NCBI GenBank assembly: GCA_026391235.1
Contig: JAPLDV010000037.1
Coordinates: forward strand, 1-12,754
Reading direction: 5' to 3'
DNA length: 12,754 bases
Origin: Bacteroidia bacterium
GTDB lineage: Bacteria; Bacteroidota; Bacteroidia; Bacteroidales; UBA12481
Shown here: one piece after another, positions 1 to 7,693 of the stretch
How positions within the stretch are numbered: the stretch's first letter is position 1
Layout: each line of letters opens with the position of its first letter
Program-made: the position numbers and the translations under genes
Notes under the pieces: model-generated
Database searches by the model: none
Seen by the model: the letters and a program-made list of their open reading frames with translations, nothing else
Told to the model about the DNA's origin: nothing

Positions 1-1
1 T

Positions 2-190
2 GATACCACCCTGCCCGAAGGATGGGAGCCATTATTCAGGAACCTCAACGATCAAACCAACGAAGGAATCAGGCACATTACCAAGCCTTTCTTCTCCTCC
101 CAATTCCATCCTGAAGCCAGCAGCGGCCCGACCGATACGGAGTTTCTGTTTGATGAATTCATTGAGAAAATAAAGAACTTTAAGAATTGA
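2..190 (+). CDS. carA: Carbamoyl-phosphate synthase small (glutaminase) subunit, C-terminal part only
   Basis: This is the last 62 codons of a gene that begins before the window. The subunit hydrolyses glutamine and passes ammonia to CarB for carbamoyl phosphate synthesis in the cytoplasm. The visible part holds the end of a class I glutamine amidotransferase domain: NEGIRH, then [11 protein letters not shown], where the His and Glu of HPE belong to the Cys-His-Glu catalytic triad (the Cys lies outside the window), then [14 protein letters not shown], the usual final helix. The stop is TGA at 188-190 and carB starts 3 bases later, so the two are surely co-transcribed. From memory, the segment resembles the glutaminase part of animal CAD (NEGI, FFS.QFHPE, GP.D...LFD.F) at least as much as E. 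coli CarA. Identity is secure despite the truncation because of carB next door. Confidence 0.93.
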   Translation, partial: DTTLPEGWEPLFRNLNDQTNEGIRHITKPFFSSQFHPEASSGPTDTEFLFDEFIEKIKNFKN

Positions 191-193
191 ACC

Positions 194-3100
194 ATGGTGC
201 TAAAAACTGTCAGACATTACGGTAAAGTCCTCGTTCTCGGTTCAGGCGCCCTGAAAATCGGCGAAGCAGGTGAATTTGATTATTCCGGATCACAGGCTCT
301 GAAAGCCTTGCGTGAGGAGGGAATCTACACCATACTGGTTAACCCGAATATTGCCACGGTCCAAACATCCGAAGGGATTGCCGATCAGATCTATTTTCTT
401 CCGGTTACCCCCTACTTTGTCGAAAAGGTGATCAGCAAGGAGAGGCCCGAAGGGATTTTGCTCGCATTCGGAGGCCAGACCGCGCTGAATTGCGGAGTTG
501 CGTTGTACAAATCAGGGGTTCTTGAAAAATTCGGGGTTGAAGTTCTGGGTACCCAGGTGAAAGCCATAATTGATACCGAAGACCGGGAACTGTTTGTTCG
601 GCGACTGGATGAAATTGATGTTAAAACTATTCAGAGCCAGGCGGTTAGTACCATCGGGGATGCTTACCGGGCAGCCGATAAACTGGGGTATCCGGTAATC
701 ATCCGGTCCGCCTACGCTTTAGGTGGTTTGGGCAGCGGGTTCTGCGACAATCGTGATGACCTGGAAAAACTGGCTGCCAAATCACTGACGATGGCTCCGC
801 AAATTTTGGTCGAAAAATCACTCAAGGGCTGGAAAGAGGTTGAATATGAGGTAGTCCGCGACCGGTTCGATAATTGTATCACCGTTTGCAACATGGAGAA
901 TTTCGATCCACTGGGGATTCATACCGGCGAAAGTATCGTGGTGGCTCCTTCACAAACCCTTACCAACACTGAATATCATAAGCTCAGGGCCTTATCGATA
1001 AAAATTATCCGGCATATTAAGATAGTCGGCGAATGTAACGTCCAGTACGCCCTCGATCCGAACTCCGAGGATTACCGGGTTATTGAAGTCAATGCCAGGC
1101 TGAGCCGCTCCTCTGCGCTCGCATCCAAGGCCACCGGCTATCCGCTGGCATTTGTGGCAGCCAAGCTCGGCCTGGGATATGGACTGCATGAACTGAAGAA
1201 CAGCGTAACACTTACCACGACTGCCTGTTTTGAACCGGCACTGGATTATATAGTTGTTAAAATACCTCGATGGGATCTCGACAAATTCGAAGGTGTTTCG
1301 CACGAGATCGGCTCTAGCATGAAAAGCGTCGGCGAGGTAATGGCGATTGGCCGAACCTTTGAAGAAGCCATTCAGAAAGGCCTGCGGATGATCGGCCAGG
1401 GCATGCACGGTTTTGTGGGGAACCGCGGATTGCAGTTTGCCAATCTGGATAACGAACTCCGGACTCCCACCGATGTGCGGATTTTCGTGATCGCCCAGGC
1501 ACTGGAGCAAGGAATTAGTGTTGAGGAAATTCACAAACTTACCGGTATCGATCTGTGGTTCCTGGTCAAACTCCGGAATATTGTCCGCCTGAAAACAATG
1601 CTCGAAGAGAACAATTCGCTCGAATCCACTGACATCCGCCTGATCAGGGAAGCCAAAGTCAGAGGTTTCTCAGATTTCCAGATCACCCGGCTGGTTCTAA
1701 AAAGTTCGGTAGAGAAGATCGAGGAGGATATGCTGAGAGTCAGGAAATTTCGCAAGAAAGCCGGCATTGTTCCGTATGTCCGCCAGATCGACACCCTGGC
1801 AGCCGAATATCCCGCCCAAACCAATTATTTGTACCTTACCTATTCTTCAGTATCGCATGACGTTGTATTTCATCACGATAAAGAATCGGTCATCGTGTTG
1901 GGATCCGGTGCTTACCGTATCGGCAGTTCGGTAGAGTTCGACTGGTGCAGCGTAAATGCCCTCCTAACCATCAGGAAGGAAGGCTACCGGGGGATCATGA
2001 TCAATTACAATCCCGAAACGGTATCCACCGATTATGATATGAGCGACAGGCTCTACTTTGATGAATTATCGTTTGAGCGGGTGATGGATATTCTGGATCT
2101 GGAACAGCCTCTGGGGGTAGTGGTTTCCATGGGCGGACAGATCCCTAACAACCTGGCCCTCAGGTTACACGAACAAGATGTTCCAATTATCGGAACTTCG
2201 CCGGTTTCCATTGACCGGGCCGAAAACCGGCACAAATTTTCAATGATGCTCGACACGCTCGATATCGATCAGCCCGAATGGCAGGAGCTCACCAGCATTG
2301 AAGAGATTCACAACTTCACTGACCGTATCGGCTTCCCGGTTCTCATCAGGCCTTCCTATGTTTTATCCGGAGCAGCCATGAACGTGGTTTCCAATAAAGA
2401 AGAGCTCGATAATTATTTAAGACTGGCGGCGCGGGTATCCAAGCAACACCCGGTTGTGGTGACTGATTTTATTGAACAAGCCAAGGAGATTGAAATTGAT
2501 GCCGTTGCCAGCAATGGCGAACTGATTGCTTATGCCATCAGTGAACACGTTGAATTTGCCGGAGTTCATTCGGGTGATGCCACCATGATTTTCCCTCCGC
2601 AAAAACTCTATTTCGAAACCGTCAGAAGAATAAAAAAGATCTCCAGGCAGGTGGCTAAAGAGCTCAATATTACGGGTCCCTTTAATATCCAGTTCCTGGC
2701 CAAAGACAATGATATCAAGGTAATTGAGTGCAACCTGAGAGCATCGCGTTCACTTCCGTTTGTATCCAAAGTTCTCAAAACCAATCTGATTGAACTCGCC
2801 ACAAAAGTAATGTTGGGTAAACCGGTGGAAAAACCGGAAAAATCGATTTTTGATCTCGATTATATCGGGGTAAAAGCATCGCAGTTTTCATTCTCGCGTT
2901 TGCAAAAAGCCGACCCGGTTTTGGGTGTGGATATGTCGTCGACCGGTGAAGTTGGCTGCATCGGGGAAGATTATTACGATGCGATTCTGAAATCGATGCT
3001 TTCTGTTGGCTACCAGATTCCTAAAAAGAACATTCTGTTATCCACAGGGCCTATCAAAGATAAGGTTCATCTTCTTGAAGCTTGTCATCTGCTGGATAAC

Positions 3101-3424
3101 CATGGGTATGAAATATTCGCAACACCTGGAACAGGGGATTTCCTGCGCGGGAACGGAATTCCTGCCACCATCCTGCACTGGCCCGATGAGAAGATCAATC
3201 CCAATGTGACCGAATATATTCGTAACGGGCTTATTGATCTGGTAATCAATATTCCCAAAAATCTCACGCAAGGAGAATTAAAGAATGATTACACGATTCG
3301 TCGCACTTCCATCGACTTTAATGTCCCGTTGATCACCAATGCCCGGCTCGCCGCGGCATTTATTACCGCATTTTGCAAATTGGATCTGGAAGACATTTCC
3401 ATAAAAGCATGGAAAGAGTATTAA
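194..3424 (+). CDS. carB: Carbamoyl-phosphate synthase large subunit
   Basis: CarB makes carbamoyl phosphate from bicarbonate, ammonia and two ATP, feeding pyrimidine and arginine synthesis. The 1076 residues match the usual length of about 1070. It has two homologous ATP-grasp halves. The first (about 12-400) has GSGALKIGEAGEFDYSGSQ near 16-34, FGGQTALNCG at 92-101, RSAYALGGLGSG at 171-182 and EVNARLSRSSALASKATGYP at 298-317. The second starts near 566 with VLGSGAYRIGSSVEFDW and has RPSYVLSGAAMNV and ECNLRASRSLPFVSK (from about 844). The C-terminus from about 945 (KKNILLSTGPIKDK onward) is an MGS-like allosteric domain. The ATG lies 3 bases after the carA stop, with no good Shine-Dalgarno site, consistent with coupling to carA. 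No key region is missing. From recall, the sequence is strikingly like the synthetase part of eukaryotic CAD, for example NPNIATVQTSEG where E. coli has a different loop. Confidence 0.98.
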   Translation: MVLKTVRHYGKVLVLGSGALKIGEAGEFDYSGSQALKALREEGIYTILVNPNIATVQTSEGIADQIYFLPVTPYFVEKVISKERPEGILLAFGGQTALNCGVALYKSGVLEKFGVEVLGTQVKAIIDTEDRELFVRRLDEIDVKTIQSQAVSTIGDAYRAADKLGYPVIIRSAYALGGLGSGFCDNRDDLEKLAAKSLTMAPQILVEKSLKGWKEVEYEVVRDRFDNCITVCNMENFDPLGIHTGESIVVAPSQTLTNTEYHKLRALSIKIIRHIKIVGECNVQYALDPNSEDYRVIEVNARLSRSSALASKATGYPLAFVAAKLGLGYGLHELKNSVTLTTTACFEPALDYIVVKIPRWDLDKFEGVSHEIGSSMKSVGEVMAIGRTFEEAIQKGLRMIGQGMHGFVGNRGLQFANLDNELRTPTDVRIFVIAQALEQGISVEEIHKLTGIDLWFLVKLRNIVRLKTMLEENNSLESTDIRLIREAKVRGFSDFQITRLVLKSSVEKIEEDMLRVRKFRKKAGIVPYVRQIDTLAAEYPAQTNYLYLTYSSVSHDVVFHHDKESVIVLGSGAYRIGSSVEFDWCSVNALLTIRKEGYRGIMINYNPETVSTDYDMSDRLYFDELSFERVMDILDLEQPLGVVVSMGGQIPNNLALRLHEQDVPIIGTSPVSIDRAENRHKFSMMLDTLDIDQPEWQELTSIEEIHNFTDRIGFPVLIRPSYVLSGAAMNVVSNKEELDNYLRLAARVSKQHPVVVTDFIEQAKEIEIDAVASNGELIAYAISEHVEFAGVHSGDATMIFPPQKLYFETVRRIKKISRQVAKELNITGPFNIQFLAKDNDIKVIECNLRASRSLPFVSKVLKTNLIELATKVMLGKPVEKPEKSIFDLDYIGVKASQFSFSRLQKADPVLGVDMSSTGEVGCIGEDYYDAILKSMLSVGYQIPKKNILLSTGPIKDKVHLLEACHLLDNHGYEIFATPGTGDFLRGNGIPATILHWPDEKINPNVTEYIRNGLIDLVINIPKNLTQGELKNDYTIRRTSIDFNVPLITNARLAAAFITAFCKLDLEDISIKAWKEY

Positions 3425-4674
3425 GTGAGAAGCGGTCAGAAGTGGTTATCGTGGGTGCAGGACCTGCAGGTGTTTCCACTGCACTATTTCTGGCAAAGAA
3501 AGGAATCCGGTCCGTTCTGATCGATAAGGAAACTTTCCCGCGGGATAAAATTTGCGGTGACGGATTGAGTGGCTGGGTGGTATCGATGATGCGCCGGATT
3601 GATCCGAAGCTGGTTAAAAAGCTTCAATCCATGCCGAATCAATTGCCGTCGTCCGGGATTCGGTTCTTTGCCCCGAACATGAAATCAGTGGCTCTGCCCT
3701 ACCGGAATGAAAAATATCCCAACGATCCGCCCGGGCATGTGATCAGGCGAATAGATTTCGATCGCTTGCTGATGGAGGAGGCCAAAAAGAATCCACTGAT
3801 CAAAGTCATCCAGGGGGTTACAATCGCCAATATTGAACATAAGGATAACGGTATCCTGCTTACCGATATAACAGGCAAGGTGCGCCTGTCAGCGGCCATG
3901 TGCGTAATAGCAACCGGTGCCGGAAGCAAGCTAGCCAGGTCGGTAATGCCTGATATACCTGAAGACAAACATTTTGCAACCGGCATTCGCCAGTATTACT
4001 CCGGAGTTGCCGGTTTTCACGAGGGCAATTTTGTTGATTTCTATTTTCTAAAAGAATTTTTACCTGGTTACCTGTGGGTTTTTCCCTTGCCGGATGGCAG
4101 AGTTAATGTGGGTGCGGGTATCCGGACAGATATTTTAAAAAAGCGGAAACTGACGCTGAAACTTGTAATGGAACAAGCCTTGATCCACAATCCTCATCTG
4201 GCCGGACGATTTAACCATGCACATCCGGTATCCGGCGTTGCAGCTCATAATCTGCCTTTGGGATCAAGGAAGGTCAAACTGTCGGGAAACCGGTTTTTAG
4301 TAACAGGAGATGCCGGATTTCTCATCGATCCTTTTACTGGTGAGGGGATCGGCAATGCGATGTGGTCGGGGTTTGCCGCAGCCGAACATATCGGGAATGC
4401 CATGGCAGCCAACTGCTACGATGCTGCCTTCAATAAAAAATATGACCGGTTTGTGTACAAAAAGCTATGGAAAGAACTGCGGCTGTCGGCCTGGATCCAG
4501 CGGCTGATCAACTATCCGGGACTTTTCAATTGGGTGATAAACAGAGTTACAGCTGATGCGGAGCTTCAGAAATCGCTAATCCGGATGATTGATGATCTTG
4601 GCGAAAGGAAAAAACTAATGAAAGTTTCGTTCTATCTCAGCCTTCTGATTCGTAGAAAGGCTAAGCAAGAATAA
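3409..4674 (+). CDS. FAD-dependent oxidoreductase, geranylgeranyl reductase family
   Basis: This 421-residue protein belongs to the GGR-type flavoproteins, which reduce isoprenoid double bonds or act on related lipophilic or aromatic substrates using FAD and a reductant. The N-terminus has the nucleotide-binding strand-turn-helix VVIVGAGPAGVSTALFLAKK (12-31; GAGPAG at 16-21), an acidic strand end at IDKE, and the family motif PRDKICGDGLSG at 44-55. A second FAD motif, GDAGFLIDPFTGEGIGNAM, begins at residue 300, and GYLWVFPLPDGRVNVGAGI lies between them. I chose ATG 3409. A TTG at 3373 would add 12 residues lying wholly inside carB and before the normal start of such proteins. The ATG lies 16 bases before the end of carB in another frame, so translation is probably coupled. 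The substrate cannot be told from sequence; halogenase or hydroxylase-like activity is less likely given the PxxKxCG motif. No signal peptide is visible; the C-terminus ends in a basic stretch. Confidence 0.88.
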   Translation: MERVLSEKRSEVVIVGAGPAGVSTALFLAKKGIRSVLIDKETFPRDKICGDGLSGWVVSMMRRIDPKLVKKLQSMPNQLPSSGIRFFAPNMKSVALPYRNEKYPNDPPGHVIRRIDFDRLLMEEAKKNPLIKVIQGVTIANIEHKDNGILLTDITGKVRLSAAMCVIATGAGSKLARSVMPDIPEDKHFATGIRQYYSGVAGFHEGNFVDFYFLKEFLPGYLWVFPLPDGRVNVGAGIRTDILKKRKLTLKLVMEQALIHNPHLAGRFNHAHPVSGVAAHNLPLGSRKVKLSGNRFLVTGDAGFLIDPFTGEGIGNAMWSGFAAAEHIGNAMAANCYDAAFNKKYDRFVYKKLWKELRLSAWIQRLINYPGLFNWVINRVTADAELQKSLIRMIDDLGERKKLMKVSFYLSLLIRRKAKQE

Positions 4675-4827
4675 GTTATATCAGCAGACCATGGAATATC
4701 GATTCTATTTTTTTGCAGGTGGAGAGTACATTGAAGGTGAAAACAACGCTTTCACTGCAAACGATCCTTGCTGATTACCGGTTGGGAGGCGATGAGGCGA
4801 GGCAGATGGCGGTGGCAAGGTTAGGGC

Positions 4828-4863
4828 GTGAGGACGTGAGGGAGTTGAGGACGTGAGGACGTG
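4828..4863. repeat. Short-period tandem repeat, GTGAGGAC unit
   Basis: Four adjacent units are visible: GTGAGGAC (4828-4835), GTGAGGGA (4836-4843), GTTGAGGAC (4844-4852) and GTGAGGAC (4853-4860), followed by GTG. The period is 8, with one 9-base unit. The repeat lies in the convergent gap after the flavoprotein gene, 20 bases before the palindromic element. Similar GTGA-rich repeats occur at two other gene ends in the window (6461-6482 and, on the minus strand, 10781-10807). Function is unknown; replication slippage is the simplest origin. Confidence 0.7.
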
Positions 4864-4883
4864 CCAATAACAAGGTGTTAAAA

Positions 4884-5051
4884 TTATGTTGCCCCCGGCT
4901 TCAGCCGGGGGATAGTATTGATAATGAATGAATTAATGGCCTTTAGGCCAATGTTTTTGAACACATTCTCACTAATCTACAGAAATTGGACTCAAGTCCA
5001 GAAGGCTCTGTGGGTCAACCTAACCCCCGAATGAATTCGGGGGCAACATAA
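4884..5051. repeat. Palindromic intergenic element: two inverted two-hairpin modules (REP/BIME-like)
   Basis: The 168-base element fills much of the gap between two convergent genes. It has four hairpins. H1 is CCCCCGGCT/AGCCGGGGG (4892-4900 and 4903-4911). H2 is TGGCCT/AGGCCA (4937-4942 and 4945-4950). H3 is TGGACT/AGTCCA (4987-4992 and 4995-5000). H4 is CCCCCGAAT/ATTCGGGGG (5024-5032 and 5035-5043). The ends are exact inverted copies, TTATGTTG (4884-4891) and CAACATAA (5044-5051). Read inward from either end, the order is the same: end sequence, G/C-rich stem with a TTCA loop, about 24 bases, then a TGG...CCA stem. Where the two modules differ, both sides of a stem differ together, so base pairing is kept. 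This fits REP-type elements mobilised in trans by IS200-like (Y1) transposases, which I know from Bacteroidetes intergenic regions. No such transposase is in the window. It may also act as a two-way terminator, although no T-run follows the hairpins. Confidence 0.8.
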
Positions 5052-5123
5052 AATTGCATTTCCTGGTTTTTAGGTCCAGCCCATATGCACCTTAACTAAA
5101 CGACATTGGATCACGATTTGTCT

Positions 5124-6360
5124 CTAAGACATCGCCGTGAAATCGATAAAACCCCGTTCCACATCAGTCTCAATCAGCTCCACCCGGATATGCTGCCCGA
5201 CATCAAGTCCTTCTGCGCCTTGAACCACCCTGCCTTCAATATGCGGATGCATAATACGGACCCAGGTGCCTTTGCCTGCAGCACCGGTAACAATGGCATC
5301 GAACCGGTCGCCGATGCGGGATTCCAGGACCAGGGCCGCAGCAGATTTTGAAACCTGGCGCTCAACCTTTTTAGCATCATTTTCTTTCTGTGTGCAATGA
5401 AGCGCCAGATCCTCCAATTCTTCACGGGTATAGGGCAATTCATTACCTGCCATGGCTGCCTTTAACAGCCTGTGCGTGATCAGATCGGGATACCTGCGGT
5501 TGGGAGCTGTGGAATGCGAGTAGTTCCGCACGGCCAGTCCGAAGTGACCGAAGGAGGTCTCGCCCGGAAATCCCACTGTATACTCACCCGGACCCAACAG
5601 TTTTAGAATACTCAGCGAAAGATCAGGAAAATTCAGCGGATTGTCCTTTTTTGCAAGTACCATAAACTCATGCAAAGCTTTTGAATCCGGCTCCTCCGGC
5701 AAATTAAAATTATGTTCTGCTGCGATCTCACAGATCCGGCTCCAGCGTTTCGGGTTTTTTACGACCCGCTGGAAGCATGGGAAATTCCTGGACGATAAGT
5801 AAACAGCCGTCACTTCATTTGAGCTGATCATGAATTCCTCAATAATATCCCTTGCCCTGTTTCTCTGCATGACTTTCAGTTCAAGGATCATGTCACCGTC
5901 GAAAACCGGCAGCGATTCGGTGGTTTCAAAATCGAGTGCTCCCTGTTTGTGCCTGTTTTGTTTCATTTGCCTCGCAATCCTGTCCTGCAACTGGATATTT
6001 AGCGCCAATCCACCCACCTGATCAATTTCCTCAGGCACCTGTCCGTCGCCTTCAATCCATGCTCCTACCCTGCCGTAATCCAGTTTTGCCTTGCTCCGGA
6101 CCATCGCACGGAATACATCGGATTTCATAGGTACACCATTTTCATCAACAACCATCTCAATCACTAATGCAAGCCGGTCGCAATGAAAATTCAGGGAGGT
6201 AAGGTCGGTCGACAGTTTTTCAGGCAGCATAGGAAAGATCTCTGCAGCAGTATATACAGATGTTGTATTTTGCCGCGCATGTTCATCAATGGCGGAAGCT
6301 TTCAAGACCAACGCGTTCCCGCAAAATTGACCGGTGACTGCGGTTATCAGTTTGTATCAT
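5124..6360 (-). pseudogene. RNB-family 3'-5' exoribonuclease (RNase II/R superfamily), internally deleted and frameshifted
   Basis: The main open frame, 6311 down to 5124 (395 codons from a TTG), carries most of an RNB domain. It has SAIDEHARQNTTSVY (6-20) and PMLPEKLSTDLTSL (27-40), RNRARDIIEEFMIS (150-163) and YSHSTAPNRRYPDL (264-277), the conserved Arg-rich site near the RNA 3' end. An S1-like end follows (331-391, with FDAIVTGAAGKGTWV and ERGFIDF). RNB enzymes need an aspartate cluster (DxxxxxDxDD) just before the SAID region to bind metal; it is absent, and this frame has a stop at about 6359. In another frame, ATG at 6360-6358 opens 16 codons (MIQTDNRSHRSILRER) that look like a basic N-terminal helix, and they end one base out of frame exactly where RNB similarity begins. 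I infer an internal deletion of roughly 90 codons. If the long frame is still translated, the product should be catalytically dead but might bind RNA. Confidence 0.75.
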
Positions 6361-6414
6361 GCTCAAAAATACAACAATTCCCCCAGCCACACATTTCTCT
6401 TTTTCTAACCTTCG

Positions 6415-6442
6415 ACCTTGTCATCCCGGCGAAGGCCAAGGT
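6415..6442. repeat. Imperfect hairpin with a TCATCCCGGCGAAGGC core
   Basis: ACCTTG (6415-6420) and CAAGGT (6437-6442) can pair around the core TCATCCCGGCGAAGGC. From memory, phrases like GTCATCCCGGCGAAGGCC occur in dispersed intergenic repeats of many bacteria, so this may be a worn copy of one. It sits in the divergent gap between the broken ribonuclease gene and the lactonase gene. There is no direct sign of function. Confidence 0.35.
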
Positions 6443-6460
6443 GCCACACAAAAAAAGAAG

Positions 6461-6482
6461 GGGTGTGAGTGTGGGTGTGAGT
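6461..6482. repeat. 12-base tandem repeat, 1.8 copies
   Basis: GGGTGTGAGTGT (6461-6472) is followed directly by GGGTGTGAGT (6473-6482). It lies 45 bases before the lactonase start, in the divergent intergenic region. Its GTGAG composition recalls the repeat at 4828-4863. It could lie in the promoter or leader of the lactonase operon, but no regulatory role can be shown. Confidence 0.6.
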
Positions 6483-6526
6483 AAAAAGCCTTCCTTTGAA
6501 ATGAAGTTTAAGGATTCTTTACCATT

Positions 6527-7690
6527 ATGAACAGATCAGGGTTTTTCCATAACATTGCAGCAGGAGCAATTGGCGTAACGGTTCTTCACAATCAAGCGTT
6601 GGCGGCATTAATTGAACCGGACCTTATTTCTGAACATTTATACATCGGAAGCTATCCCGCGACAATAAAAGAAGGTATTTCGATATGCCGGTTTGATCCG
6701 GATAACGGCACGATACAACTGGTTGATGTATTGGAAGGAGTTATTAATCCCTCATTTCTGATATTCGATAACCAACGGAAATATGTATATGCCGTAAATG
6801 AAACCGGAGATTTCGGCGGAAAAAGTTCAGGTTCGGTAAGTGCATTCCGTCGCGACGAGAAAACAGGTATGCTCACCTTACTCAATATGCAGCCCAGCCT
6901 GGGTGCCCATCCCTGCCATCTGACGATCGACCGGACCGGGAAGTACATCCTGGTGGCCAATTATTCCGGTGGAAATGTGGCTGTCCTGCCCATCCTGACT
7001 AACGGTCAACTGGGAGAACCGGTTGATATGGTTCAGCATACCGGCAAAGGAGTAAATTCAAGCCGTCAGGAAGCTGCTCATGCACATTCTGTTAATCTGT
7101 CACCCGATAACCGTTTTGCCTTTGTGTGCGATCTGGGAATCGATAAAATCATGATTTACCGGTTTGACCGGCAAACAGGAAAATTAGCACCGGCCGATAC
7201 CCCTTACTTCCAGTCTGCTCCCGGAGCGGGACCGCGGCATTTCACTTTTTCAAAAGATGGCGGACATGCATTCGTTGTCAATGAATTAAATTCAACTGTC
7301 ACTTCTTTTAGATATGATTCAGCGAAAGGCATCTTAACTGAGGTGCAAACCCTCTCCACGATTCCCGATGGTTTTACCGGTGAAAATACCTGTGCCGATG
7401 TTCACGGGCATCCCAACGGCCGGTTCGTTTATGCCTCCAACCGGGGTAACGACAGTATTGCCGTTTTCTCAACCGAAAGAGAATCCGGCAAGTTGGTCAA
7501 GCTTCAGCATCAGTCCACCCTGGGCAAAACGCCAAGGAACTTCACCATTCACTCTTCCGGCAGGTTTCTGCTGGCCGCGAATCAGAATTCAGACTCCGTA
7601 AATGTTTTTTCAATTGATGCGGAAACCGGAAAATTATCCTTTACCGGTAAATCCATTCAAATTCCTAAACCGGTTTGCTTATTATTTTAG
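6527..7690 (+). CDS. Lactonase-family seven-bladed beta-propeller protein (6-phosphogluconolactonase-like)
   Basis: This 387-residue protein fits the lactonase / YbhE-type Pgl family (Pfam Lactonase). Well-described members hydrolyse 6-phosphogluconolactone; many others act on unknown lactones. Repeated blade motifs are visible: LGAHPCHLTIDRTGKYILVA with NYSGGNVAV (from about 125), HAHSVNLSPDNRFAFVCDLG (from about 185), GAGPRHFTFSKDGGHAFVVN with ELNSTVTSF, ADVHGHPNGRFVYASNRGND (from about 290), and PRNFTIHSSGRFLLAANQNS (from about 336). It ends in the family-like IPKPVCLLF. The first 27 residues look like an export signal: one Arg, a hydrophobic stretch IAAGAIGVTVL and an ALAA cleavage region. 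A twin-arginine motif, which I recall in relatives, is not intact (only NRSGFF), so secretion route is uncertain. Export would argue against a role in the cytoplasmic pentose phosphate pathway. ATG 6527 is the first start giving this signal. The permease gene follows after 3 bases, so they are co-transcribed. Confidence 0.88.
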   Translation: MNRSGFFHNIAAGAIGVTVLHNQALAALIEPDLISEHLYIGSYPATIKEGISICRFDPDNGTIQLVDVLEGVINPSFLIFDNQRKYVYAVNETGDFGGKSSGSVSAFRRDEKTGMLTLLNMQPSLGAHPCHLTIDRTGKYILVANYSGGNVAVLPILTNGQLGEPVDMVQHTGKGVNSSRQEAAHAHSVNLSPDNRFAFVCDLGIDKIMIYRFDRQTGKLAPADTPYFQSAPGAGPRHFTFSKDGGHAFVVNELNSTVTSFRYDSAKGILTEVQTLSTIPDGFTGENTCADVHGHPNGRFVYASNRGNDSIAVFSTERESGKLVKLQHQSTLGKTPRNFTIHSSGRFLLAANQNSDSVNVFSIDAETGKLSFTGKSIQIPKPVCLLF

Positions 7691-7693
7691 CCT

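Larger units (their letters stand above)
4675..5123. other. Intergenic gap between convergent genes
   Basis: This 449-base gap separates the flavoprotein gene (+) from the broken ribonuclease gene (-), tail to tail. It holds the GTGAGGAC repeat and the four-hairpin element listed separately. The first 150 bases contain only short open stretches. One starts at ATG 4691 and stops after 27 codons, and another frame is open from about 4680 to the repeat without an ATG. Neither resembles a protein I can name with confidence. The final 70 bases (5052-5123) show nothing I recognise. Confidence 0.6.

Noticed and set aside
992..1534. 180-codon minus-strand open frame inside carB
   Set aside because: It is fully antisense to a highly conserved gene; such frames arise from codon bias and it has no recognisable features.
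4691..4774. 27-codon frame starting MEYRFYFFAGGEY, faintly like the N-terminus of an aldehyde dehydrogenase
   Set aside because: It is very short, has no continuation in any frame that I can align, and the resemblance is too weak to call a gene remnant.
6364..6371. Minus-strand TATTTTTG, matching the -7 promoter consensus, upstream of the broken ribonuclease gene
   Set aside because: No TTG lies at a suitable distance upstream, and it would place the transcript start on the presumed ATG at 6360, so it may be chance in AT-rich sequence.
6183..6530. 115-codon plus-strand open frame before the lactonase gene
   Set aside because: It is largely antisense to the well-supported RNB frame, crosses the intergenic repeats, and its sequence has no recognisable protein features.
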